DNA of 40,796 nt, from NCBI GenBank assembly GCA_032718475.1, contig JAUCBJ010007344.1, positions 1 to 40,796 on the forward strand. Direction: 5' to 3'. Below are positions 10,010-21,100 of the stretch, piece after piece; positions within the stretch are counted from its first letter, which is position 1; the number at the start of each line of letters is the position of its first letter. The notes under the pieces were generated by a model. That model was not told where the DNA came from. It worked only from the letters and a program-made list of their open reading frames with translations, and searched no databases. The stretch is from Nemertoderma westbladi (lineage: Eukaryota; Xenacoelomorpha; Nemertodermatida; Nemertodermatidae). The translations under genes and the position numbers were made by a program.

Positions 10010-11307
10010 ACACAGCCCATTGTCGCATATGAGTATTCCCCATTAGTAAGTTATTATTTGAGAATTGAAATAATATGTCCATGTGGAAACGTTACGCCTA
10101 TGACAGTCAGACAATGTGTCGAACAATTTTAAAATATCACTTTACTATTAATTCCTGTTTTATGTTTCTTTCCCTGGATCTATTCCCTGATATAAGTTTT
10201 AACTGCCTTTTCATGGTTTTCTCATTCGACCGACACCCTGTCAGATATGAAAAACTATTAAGGGGAGTAGTACAGGCCTTCAAATTTTTTTTTTTAATTT
10301 TTTTTTCTGTTTTATTTAGAGCAGATTTTTATGAAAATTCCAAATTTGAAAACCGCTTAGCAAGATCTATCTTACTTCTCGAGATATGGCTATTTGTCCG
10401 ATTGACTGTCGGTTTGTCCGTCAGTATGTCTGTCCATCAATAAAAAGCAAACCATCTGTCTAAAAAATTCCCTATATGGGTTTTCGTGGACGGTGACTTC
10501 ATTTCTGATGTCAATATTCAAATTTGGCCTCGTCGTTTCTGTCTGTAAGACTGTCAGTATGTCCGTCAAAATATAACCGACAGACTGACTGTCAAAAAGA
10601 CAATTTGGAAGTCATCCAATGTTAAATCTGACACACGAACTGAATTCTGCGACCAGGAAAATCCCTCTAGTTAAACTTTTAACGAGATTGTATGCCTTTT
10701 TCTTATATTTGACGGACAGACAGAATATAGATCGGATAGTCAGAAAGACCGACAAACAGACATACAGACAAACAAGATTTCATTAAAATGAAAACTAACC
10801 TTAGAAATGAAATCAGCGCCCAGGAAAACCCCATATCTAAAATCTTAGCATGGTTTTGTACTTTTTTTTATAGGTATATATTGACAGACAATAACAGACA
10901 GTTTTTGCGCGTTTCAAATTTTAACTGTATTTTTCTCAAAATGTGTTTTTCAAATTTTTTCGGTACATTTTTCTCAGCTGCTATTTGAGTTATAGACTTG
11001 AAAATTTCTCACTAGTATCATTTTTTACCGTAGAATAAGGTGAACCAAATATTTTTTAAATATAATGTACGCATAAACACCGAATTGTAATTTTAATGAT
11101 TGTGACACTAATTATTTGGCTATTTTTTTTTTAAATTAGAGCCATTTTTCAAAAAATAAGCTAAATATAGGAAAAAAAACAAAAACAAATTGGTTCACCT
11201 GAAAGCCCATTAAATTCTGGTTGGAATGCAAGAACAGTTGACCTATAAAGTAATCTGATGCGTTCTAAAATGGTACAGAAGCTTAATAGTAGTTTGTATG
11301 GAAAAAA
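10010..11307. other. repeat-rich stretch without a gene
   Basis: 10390-10440 and 10540-10780 are rich in TGTCCGTC/GACAGACA words on both strands, with snapback potential. 10261-10277 (AGGGGAGTAGTACAGGC) is the reverse complement of part of the 48-bp unit at 11308. Frames at 10075-10443 and 10788-10988 are AT-rich and featureless. Confidence 0.4.
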
Positions 11308-11467
11308 TGCCTGTACTACTCCCCTTAACTCCCATGGTAGCACCTTTATAAAAACTGCCTGTACTACTCCCCTTAACTCCCATGGTAGCACCTTTATAAA
11401 AACTGCCTGTACTACTCCCCTTAACTCCCATGGTAGCACCTTTATAAAATATGCCTGCACTGATCCC
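11308..11467. repeat. 48-bp tandem repeat, ~3.3 copies
   Basis: TGCCTGTACTACTCCCC begins units at 11308, 11356 and 11404, and a diverged unit at 11452. Because 48 is divisible by three, open frames appear on both strands (periodic LRGVVQA on the minus strand); I do not regard these as coding. Confidence 0.95.
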
Positions 11468-11675
11468 CTTAATTTTAAAAATATTATTAAAAATTTAATT
11501 TTATTGCTTTGGTTAGAATAGCCTTTCACTATAGCATGTTCCTTTCTTTCCAAGTTAAAAGTGCTTGATGGCAAATGGTCTAAGATTTACACCATTATGA
11601 GACAATTAATTAAGCAAGCAAACAGTCGGCCGAGGCCGGTGGCAACCCAAAGGTTCCACTTTCGATAGCTGCTAC

Positions 11676-12213
11676 CAGAGGGTAGGGGTGGGCGCTACTC
11701 CTATCTGCTACCCGAAGGTAGGGGTGGTCGCTACTCCTATCTGCTACCCGAAGGTAGGGGTGGGCGCTACTCCTATCTGCTATTCGAAGGTAGGGGTGGG
11801 CGTTACTTCTATCTGTAACTCGAAGGTAGGGGTGGGCGTTACTTCTATCTGTAACTCGAAGGTAGGGGTGGGCGCTACTTCTATCTGCTACCCCCAGGTA
11901 GGGGTGGGCGCTACTACTATCTGCTACCCGAAGATAGGGGTGGGCGCTACTCCTATCTGCTACCCGAAGGTTGGGGTGGGGGTTACTTCTATCTGCTACC
12001 CCCAGGTAGGGGTTTGCGCTACTACTATCTGCTACCCGAAGATAGGGGTGGGCGCTACACATATCTGCTACCCGAAGGTAGGGGTGGGCGCTACTCCTAT
12101 CTGCTACCCGAGGGTAGGGGTGGGCGCTACTTCTATCTGCTACCCCCAGGTAGGGGTGGACGCTACTCCTATCTGCTACCCGAGGGTAGGGGTAGGCGCA
12201 ACTCCTATCCCTT
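11676..12213. repeat. 36-bp minisatellite, ~15 copies
   Basis: Each unit contains GGTAGGGGTGGGCGCTACT and ATCTGCTACCC. Unit variants (CCCAGG, CCGAAG, CTCGAAG) alternate irregularly. Period 36 leaves frames open on both strands (a 12-residue periodic peptide such as VGVGATPICYPK); no start context or flanking coding signal supports a protein. Each unit has a small CTACC...GGTAG hairpin. Confidence 0.95.
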
Positions 12214-12891
12214 GTTTTGCTCCCAGTAATTTAACTGGTACTCATTTTATCAACCAAATTATTAAGAGCTAGACTAAAAGAATATGAAATATTTTTTAAA
12301 CTAGTAGGCAGGTAACTATTGCAAACCTGTGGGTAGGTCTACTTTCTGTGAAGAATTCAATGGCTGTTCTAATGATCAACAAACTTATCTATCTAAAACC
12401 TTTACAACAGGCAGCAATATCAGTAACAAATGCGTGCAGCTGTCTGTTATGCAATAAATCTTTAATGTGGCCCTTAAAATACCCCTCGAGGCGCCACCTC
12501 TCGATTTTATTAGTGGTAGTAGGGCCCGTAGTGTATGTGTAGTGGTAGTAGGGCCATATATAACAGAGTCTGAGGCATCCTCGAATACATCAAGTGCAGA
12601 CATCATAAAAGTTTGTAGCCTCGCGGCCTTGCCGGATTCAGTGCCATGATCAAACCTACTAGGCTGGTTGTTGGCCTTGGCTTTTCAACATATTATATCA
12701 ACATTTTCAAAATATTATATATGATATGATATTGTAATTTCCAATTACAATATCAGAATTGGAGTCTGATACATTTTTACATCTTTACATAACAATTCGT
12801 GAAAACTTACTATAACTGACTTTCGTGAAAAAGTATCAAAACATCCATAAACTTCTAGAGGAAGCGCACTATTACTATAGCACATAACTTG
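12214..12891. other. stretch without a supported gene
   Basis: Mixed composition. GTAGTGGTAGTAGGGCC words recur near 12515-12555. Overlapping 60-73-aa frames on both strands are unsupported. 12700-12780 is AT-rich with an inverted ATATTGTAATTTCC/CAATTACAATAT segment. Confidence 0.3.
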
Positions 12892-13098
12892 TCATGGCCA
12901 TCCAAGCTCATTCATATACAATCCATAGGCCCGTCGCAGTAAAACATCCCATTTTCTCTGCTTTAAGATGAGAGCTCGAGCAGCAACTCCTTCAGGGTCA
13001 ACACGTTTCAGAATTTGTTTGGTGACATTTCTCGGTATGCGAATATTATTCTCTACATGAAGCTTTTGATTCATGGCACAATAGCCGGCATTTCGCAT
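12892..13098 (-). pseudogene. integrase-core transposase fragment
   Basis: 68 residues resemble the region just before and into the catalytic core of the large invertebrate 'integrase core domain' family: GYCAMNQKLH (helix-turn-helix part), then IPRNVTKQILKRVDPEGV with following Arg-rich residues, then YGLYMN, where the family usually has KPYGLxINGCIDG. The segment that should carry the first catalytic Asp of the core (WHxDGYDKLK) is missing between KQRKW and YGLYMN, so this is an internally deleted relic. Family recall is from memory, with moderate confidence. The relic abuts the big palindrome at 13120 and may belong to the same element. Confidence 0.4.
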
Positions 13099-13119
13099 TA
13101 AATGTAGGAAATGTTATGG

Positions 13120-14205
13120 CTAATTATTGAAATATATCCATCTGATGCAGAATTTCATACTGAATCCAAATATGGAAGCCGATTTCTTGCTTAGTTTTAG
13201 AGAAATCTGGAGTAGAAGATACTGGATCCGCCATATCGCGATATCAGTAAACTCAATGAAGTTCGGGTTTTTCATTCAATTTCACTCATTTTCACCGAAT
13301 TTCTGAGCTCAAATCTCTGGTGCCAATTGAATGTTTCCACGAGAAAGGGCACAATGTTTTAATTGAGAAGGTATTTTTTTATGATTATTGGACCTACTGG
13401 TCAGTTTATAAGACAACTTCAAGTCACCGGGACAATGATGGGACTCGATTAAGCAACTCTGCGGTCTACAACTGTATGCGGGATTACACGGAATAGACTT
13501 ATCGCTCATCGGAATCTTCAAATTGTACAATCTCCAGTTCTAGTGGTCGTACAAACTTCATTAGGCTCATTCGATCGAATGCTCTTTTCTCAGATAATAA
13601 CAAAGTTACCATTTATTTTGGCAAACTCTTCAAAGCTGTCTGAGCAATCATAACATGAACAAAATTTGCATGGCATAATTTACCCAAATAAATGTTATGT
13701 TGCATCACAACCATTTCATCATAAATGGTAACTTTGTTCTCAGAGAAAAGAGCTTTCAAATGAGCCTAAAACGAAATCCGTACGACCATTAGAACGGGAG
13801 ATTATAGATTTTGAAGATCTCCGATGACCGATTATTAGTCTATTCCGTGTAATCCCACAAAGACCGCAGAGTCGCTTATTCGAGTCCCGTCTTTATTCCA
13901 GAGACCTGAAGTTGTCTTATAAACTGATCAGTAGGTCCAATAATAATAAAAAAAAATACCTTCCCAATTATCATTTTGTGCTCTTTCTCGTGGAGACATC
14001 CAATTGGTCCACTGAGCAAAGAAATTTGCAACAATTGAATGCAAACCCCAAACTTCATCGCATTTCCGATATCGTGATATATCGGAGCCACTATCTTCTG
14101 CCACTGATATCTCGTAAACTAAGCAAGATATGGAAAAACGGTTTCCATATTTGGATTCAGCATGAAGTTCTGCATCAGATAGCCTATGTTTCAAAAATTC
14201 GACTT
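13120..14205. repeat. ~1.1-kb imperfect palindrome (two inverted arms, ~105-bp spacer)
   Basis: Left arm about 13120-13618 and right arm about 13724-14205 are reverse complements with scattered differences and small indels. Matched landmarks include CTGCATCAGAT near both outer ends, CCATATTTGGATTCAG, ACTAAGCAAGA, GGACCTACTGGTCAGTTTATAAGAC / GTCTTATAAACTGATCAGTAGG, ATTCCGTGTAATCCC, and AAATGGTAACTTTGTT at the inner ends. The centre is near 13665. Frames inside (such as minus 13928-14311) have no recognisable domain. This could be a foldback-type element or two head-to-head copies of one family. Confidence 0.85.
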
Positions 14206-14583
14206 TTTGGTCAGAAAATGCGAAAACTCCTTCGGTCGGAAACTCCTTAGTATGGAGTCTCCATGGGAGTCTCACCCACAGAAGTGGACCATCTCTCCCA
14301 TCCATCTCCAACAGAGATACTTAAAGCCAGTCATACTTCTGCTGTGGGAGCTAAATTAGGGAATAATTCAACCTGCAGTGAAATAATGGTGACTTTTTTT
14401 TATTTTTGACACTTTTTTCACCCTGTGATCTTTGAGACGCTGGATCGTCCTGGGCCTGAGACATCTGTCTGTCTTCCTGGGAGATATTGATTCCCGCCTC
14501 CAATCTGTGACACATTAACCCATGCCCCACAGATTCCTCATCCAGCGGATCCTTGTGGCCATCTTGGTACAGCTTCGGGATGG
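14206..14583. other. stretch without a supported gene
   Basis: Nothing recognisable. The 5' exons of the kinase-like gene should lie upstream of 15003, but I could not find them here. Confidence 0.3.
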
Positions 14584-14712
14584 CGCGAGGTTGGGATGTA
14601 CGCGAGGTTGGGATGTACGCGAGGTTGGGATGTAGGCGAGGTTGGGATGTACGCGAGGTTGGGATGTAGGCGATGTTGGGATGTACGCGAGGTTGGGATG
14701 TACGCGAGGTTG
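14584..14712. repeat. 17-bp tandem repeat, ~8 copies
   Basis: Unit GCGAGGTTGGGATGTAC, with G/C and G/T variants, repeated without interruption. Confidence 0.95.
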
Positions 14713-15002
14713 ATGAATGGCAGTAGTCACCATTAGGAAGCTTTCTGTTTTTTCAGAACTCGTCGCAGTGGTGCGTCCATGCCTACATTAAATAATATAA
14801 ATATATTAATTGGATTTATTGTATATATTATGCCACAAAATTTGTAATGCCATAAAAATCACAGTTTCATTTTTCCTCTCAATTGAATTTAATGTCAACT
14901 AAAATGATTAGGCCCCTTAAATTTTGCCAGTAGAATAAAAATGTTTAAAAGGGGTTTTCGAATCTGAAAAATAATGATGTTTTTTTTATTTTCTCCTTAA
15001 AG

Positions 15003-15165
15003 TTGTTGATGAAATTGCAAAGAACCATGCTTTAGGATTTGCTGCAAAGGAGTATAAACCTGAAATGATTAAAGAGTTTGGTATTGATGCTCTCAAATTA
15101 GTCACAAAAATAGCTGCTCTACAGAATTCTGATGAATTTGTTACTCAAGAAAGAAAAGCTTGGAG
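15003..15165 (+). CDS. kinase-like gene, first visible exon
   Basis: The acceptor TTTTCTCCTTAAAG precedes it and the donor GTAAG follows at 15166. It enters with two bases of a split codon and leaves with AG of an Arg codon. It encodes the helix that leads into the C-lobe. Confidence 0.85.
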
Positions 15166-18100
15166 GTAAGCAAGAAATGCATAATATAAATCCAATATAT
15201 ATCAAACTTCCCATATCTCTGATCAAGTTCATATGATGATAAATCGAACCGCGGTGAAATTGATTGTCTAATGTGAGAAAATGACGTTTATAAGTCACTA
15301 TATTGGCTTTTAGTCCAATTGTTATTATAATTATTGAGAATAATAAATCAATGTTAAACCAAACTGAGGTTGAAACGAATTGAATGGAAATGTTTCGAAC
15401 ATCGCTTGATATAGAGTGGGAATAGGCATGCAGGAACCTATTTATTTGCAATATTTAGGAGCAGTACAATGAGGTTGCAGAAACCTCAGCAATATACTTC
15501 TTTGAAGAGGTGTTTGTGACGGGATCTACGGATCCCGGTTTATCCGTTGGGTTTTCTATCCACGCGTCCCCGCCGTTGTGTGAAAGGTAAAATAGTTCTG
15601 GTGTCCGGTTATATGTATAAGGTATAATAGTCTGATATATATATAGTATAGTATGGCACAGTCACCGGTAGATAAGTATGATGGCGGTAGCGGACGGTGA
15701 CAGAAGTCCCCGTTCCACCCTACTGATCTGACTGAGTAAACTGAATGAATGATTACAGGTTACTGGTTATATTGCACGGTGGCCTTATTGCTACTCAATC
15801 GATGCCTTTCCCCCCTCTGATTGGTTGATATCCCTGTTGGCACCCTTTGGAGTGTTTCCCTTCACTCCCTGCGTTCTCTCTCGGTTAGGGGTTTGGCCCC
15901 TGACCCCTATTGTGTGTGTCTCCTTTGGGGCCTATTGTCCCCGTTTACTGGGCTGACACGAGGTTGATTGGTAATCAACCTCGTGCCCCCAATATTGCTT
16001 TATGGCTCACTCTATGGGTTTGTGTTAGCGGAATTGGATAAGCTAACACTCCCCCCCATGCTATCTTCCCGGTGAGAAGATAGCATCCAACTAAAGTGCG
16101 CTACAATTCCGCTGGATCCCGATCTAGCATCGGGTGTGGGGTGGGTATATTTTTTCGGAGTCGGCTTTCCAGGCCGCTCCCTATGGGTATGATGTCACTA
16201 CCCTCCGGCGTTTCGTGTCGGGCCGATCGTGCGCTTCTCTCACACAATTTTTGTTTCCCCAACACTCTCACCACTCTACTCCAACCCTCGCATACTCCAG
16301 GACCTCCTCGTCCCACACTCTTCCTCTCACTTCTCCTCCCCCACACTTAAATTGCGCCCACGCTCTCTTCGCACTCCGCACTATCACTTCTCCACTCTCT
16401 TGTCACTACCTAAGGCTTTAATCTCTAATGCTACCCCTGTGCTATCATACTATCTACCTACTGCTTACTAACTCTAACTATCTAACTAACTCTGCTAACT
16501 ACTAACTCTTACTACTTGTAGCTCTAACTGAGAGCCTCTAACTTTCTACTGACTCTAACTCTCTACTAAGTCTAACTAACTCCTACTAACTTTCTACTTC
16601 TACTAACTCTACTTGACTCCTCTGAGTCTACCAACTCTGCTAACTAGCTCTACTAACTCTACTCCACTAGCTCTGCTAACTCTACTCCACTAGCTCTGCT
16701 AACTCTACTAACTAGCTCTACTAACTCTACTCCACTCTTCTAACTACGTGGCGCTTGCGGTGCCCACAACCACCCTACTATCTGGCACCCTATGTGCCCT
16801 TCTACTACTCAACTACCTCTCTAGCTCTACTACCTGGCACCCTATGTGCCCTCTCTGCTCTACTCTACTACCTGGCACCCTATGTGCCCTCTCTACTACA
16901 CTACTACCTCTCTAACTCTACTACCTGGCACCCTATGTGCCCTCTCTACTACTCTACTCTATCTCTAACTCTCTAACTCTACTACCTGGCACCCTATGTG
17001 CCCTTCTACTATTCTACTCTCTGGCACCCTATGTGCCCTCTCTGCTACCTCTAACACTCTACTCTACTACCTGGCACCCTATGTGCCCTCTCTACTCTTC
17101 TACTACCTGGCACCCAATGTGCCCGTCTCTACTCCTCTACTCCCCCTTTACGTCTCATCGCCTACACGTGACGCTCTGAGTGCCGGCAGAGTGGGTACGT
17201 TAATTATGTGAACTACTACTGACTCTACTAACTCTACTAACTCTCTTCTAACTCTACTAACTCCTTTTGTGCCCGGCACCTCTTGTGCCCGGCACCTTCT
17301 AACTCTACTAACTCTCTACTAACTCAACTAACTCTACTACTAACTCAACTAACTCTACTACTAACTCCTTTTGTGCCCGGCACCTCTTGTGCCCGGCACC
17401 CACCCTAATTAACATACCCTGCTCTTACATCAAACACATCATCACGCCCGTGCCCCACTAAATTCAGCGCATTCCCTACTAACTCTAACTACGTGGCGCT
17501 TACGGTGCCCACAACCCTCTACTGCTACTACTAACACCCCTAACTAGCGGTACTACGTACCCTCTTACTACTCCTAGCTCTCTCTACTAGCTAGCGGTAC
17601 AACGTACCCTCTTACTACTCTAGCTCTCTCTACTAGCTAGCGGTACTACGTACCCTCTTACTCTTACTAACTCTCTAACGGTACTACGTACCCCTTAACT
17701 CCTACTCTCTAACGGTACTACGTACCCTCTAACTCTTACTCTAACTAGCGGTACTTACGTACCCTCTAACTCTCTTCTACTAACGGTACTACACGTACCC
17801 TCCTACTAACTCTTCTACTAACGGTACTACACGTACCCTCCTACTAACTCTTCTACTAACGGTACTACACGTACCCTCCTACTAACTCTTCTACTAACGG
17901 TACTACACGTACCCTCCTACTAACTCTTCTACTAACGGTACTATACGTACCCTCCTACTAACTCTTCTACTAACGGTACTACACGTACCACCCTTTAACT
18001 AACTAACTACCTAACTTCTACCTACTCTATTATTTAATTATTTTTAATTAAATAATTATTTTATATTTTGTGCGTGGGAAGGGCGTCTCGCCCTCATTCC

Positions 18101-21100
18101 CACCCCCCTCAGTCCAAAACTTTGGACGACTAAAAACTCTCACGTGCCCCTTCTTCCGGTAGGCACTCTCCTGCTGCCCTCCTATACGTCCTCTAACTCT
18201 TCGCCACACTCTCTTCGGTGCTACCTTTGCTGGCCTCCCCCTTCGTATGTGCGCTGGCATTAAGGCCCTCGACGACCCCCGCTCGTTCCTTGGTACACAT
18301 GGCGTCTGCCCGTGCAATGCCCCCTCGCACTGTGTCCGTCCTGCGTGTGTATGCGACACGCCTCCTTCTACTTTCCCGACTCCCTTATGTTTGCTAATGG
18401 GCTTCTCTGCCCCTGGTCTAGTCCTTTCACATCCTCTCCCTTTCCAACACTCTCCGGATCTGTGTCCTTTTACCACACATCGATGACATAGTCCGTTTGC
18501 GTCTGTGTAGGCTACACGATCTCGTTTGGGCAACGCTTGCCAGTACTTGCAACTCCTGGTCTTATGGGTTCCGTCCCGATGTAATTGACATTGGAATCCT
18601 GGATTATAGCGTTTCCTGTATAGTCCTTCACGTATCGCGCTTAGGTTTATATGTACCGATTTAATGTTTTGGTTGTCTAGACTCGGCCTACTGGGTATAT
18701 TGGGATTGTTTTTATTTACGGTGTTATTTTCTTTCTGTCCCTGCCACGGTGTGGCCCTACTACCAGCTAACTGTGGACTGGTAGTCCCCTGTATGGCCGC
18801 GTGTGGTGGTGACTGTCCGCACGACCTGCTCTCGTCCAGGGAGTTCGATATTCTTGCTCCTATCGGGGTATATTGTCGATATTGTGATGGGGGAATGTCA
18901 CCCTGTCCCCCCCCCAGCCGGTATGTTTGGTACTGGGGTTGATGTTAATACATTGGGGCCCATACGTCTATCTCCAATAACTCCCCCCTCCCCTGGATAT
19001 ATGTTATGTCCCTGTGTATTATAGTCATGCTGCTGTACCGATATAGGCCTACCTACCTCTCGCCTACCTACCGGTATGTACTCCGCGACTTCCGGGTTTA
19101 ATCCCGTCGTTCGCGCTACCCCATCGCCTACTCTATCTCTCCCAGCATGGCCTATAATAGTATGTGCAGTAAGGCCTACAGTATGTCCTGCAGTCTGCAT
19201 GTGCCCTTCCGAACCGAAGTTTATTCTTCGCGAATCTCGAATCTCCCCGCGACTACCGCACTCTCGATCGGCAGCTATATCCCGTCGGGAAGCTTCTCTT
19301 CGATCCCCTCTCCTGTTCTCGACTTTGTATTGGTACGTCCTGTACCCCTCTCTTGGCGTGCGGTGCGTTTCTCCGGGGCGACGGCAATCTCCCGAAGTTC
19401 GACCCCACTGACTCCCTAACTCCATCTCTACTATCGACGGTCCGCTATCCGTCCTCACACTCCTATCGTTCGTGGCGACACCTTTTCTACTATCTCCTCT
19501 TCTTCTCTTTTCAGTGCAGTATTCCGGCTCGTGAGATCTCTCGTCGACCTCCCGGTTAAACTCCACTATTCTTCCTCTCTCTTCTGATCGGGCTCGACGC
19601 TTCGTCTGCCCTCTCGCGACGTCAACCTGCCTCTCTCTACTCGATCGCACGCCGCTGGGGATACTCGCAATCCCCCTACTACTCTCCGTCGCCGGGTGTT
19701 GCGGTTTACCTGAGTTCGGCCCGCGCATTATCCGCCGACGCCTGTGGGACACTCTCTGCCCCCCCTCTCTCGCTACTAACTCCTCGCGGTGGGGTGCCCG
19801 TAGCCCCTCCCCACCCGCCACTTCTAACTTCGCTACCTCTTACTACACTCCTATACCCGTCTTGTGGGGCATTCTCTGCCCCCCCTCTCTCGCCACTAAT
19901 CTTATGTGGTGGGGCGCCCGTAGCTCCCCCCCCACTCGCCACATCTAACTTCACTATCTCTCACTTCGTCTCTACACCCCTCTCTAGTCGACGCACTGTC
20001 TCTACTACGGCTGGGTCTATTCACCCCCGCCTCTCTCTCTACTACTGCGTGGCCCACCAGGCCCACTTCGGGTTGGCTCAACCCCGCTACCCCCTGCCTA
20101 CCAACTACGTGGCCTACCAGGCCGCCGTCTGCCGGGCTATGCACATTTGACACGCTCATATTAATAGCACCATTCCCAATATTATTTGTTAAATCAATTA
20201 AATTATTAGAATTTGAAACGAGATTTAAATTATTTAAATTAGAATTATTTGAATTTTCAAAATTTAAATTATTATTCGTATTATTTGAATTATTCTGAAT
20301 ATTTGAACTAATGTTATTATTTGAATTTAAATTTAAATTACTACTACCAGGTAAAATATTATTTCCTGTAATAAAGGGATTAGGGTTATTTACTACGGTA
20401 CTATTAATATTAACTACTTCTAACGTACTACTATTACCCCCCCCCGCCCGTACGGCTACACCAGTTCTGGTTCTCTCGCTCTGTGCTTATAACTGGGGTC
20501 TCACTCTCTGATAGTTCCAACCGCGCCAGTTCTAGTCGGCGCTGGTCTAGTTTGGCTTGATATTGCGCAAGCCTCCCTAGCACGGCATGCAAATCATCCC
20601 GCCTGCACTCAGCCTCTATCCCCCACTCTCGCATATTCTGCTCGGCCAACTCTGCCCCTCTAGCAATCATCTCAAGCCGCCTCGCCGGCTCGCTCTCTAC
20701 TCCCATCTCTCGCTCTCTACACTCCTTGGCTCTCTCTCTGAACTCCTCGGCCCTCTCTCTACACTCCCTCTCCAACTCTCCTACCTTCTCTGAGAATGCG
20801 GTTTCCTCTCTCAATTGCCACTCTAACCATTCCTGCTTACTCGCAGCCGTTTCTAATTTATACTCTATGCGTTCACTCTGTCGCACCCGTCTTTCTTTTA
20901 CGGAGGATGTAGCAGACTTATCGGTTGCGACGGACTCCCGTCGCCCCTCCGTCCCACTAACTTTCCCCCACTTCCCGGAACTTCCTCCGACCGACGAGAC
21001 CGAATCCTCGGAATTAACCTCGGATTCGCCCTCCCCAGGTCTTCTAACTCTTACTTTCACTCCCCGGGCATCGACTAAGTATGGCCCTACGTACACTACG

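Noticed and set aside
11610-12272. Repeat proteins on both strands at the 36-bp array
   Set aside because: Same cause: stop-free 36-bp unit; no support outside the array.
16755-17211. Plus-strand frames rich in LALLPGTLCAL
   Set aside because: They translate the hairpin repeat array; the period and composition explain the open frames, and the element is transcribed from the other strand.
18664-19419. Plus-strand ORFs inside the LTR element (for example 18664-18942, 19076-19411)
   Set aside because: Antisense shadows of the GC-rich Gag-like region, without domain motifs.
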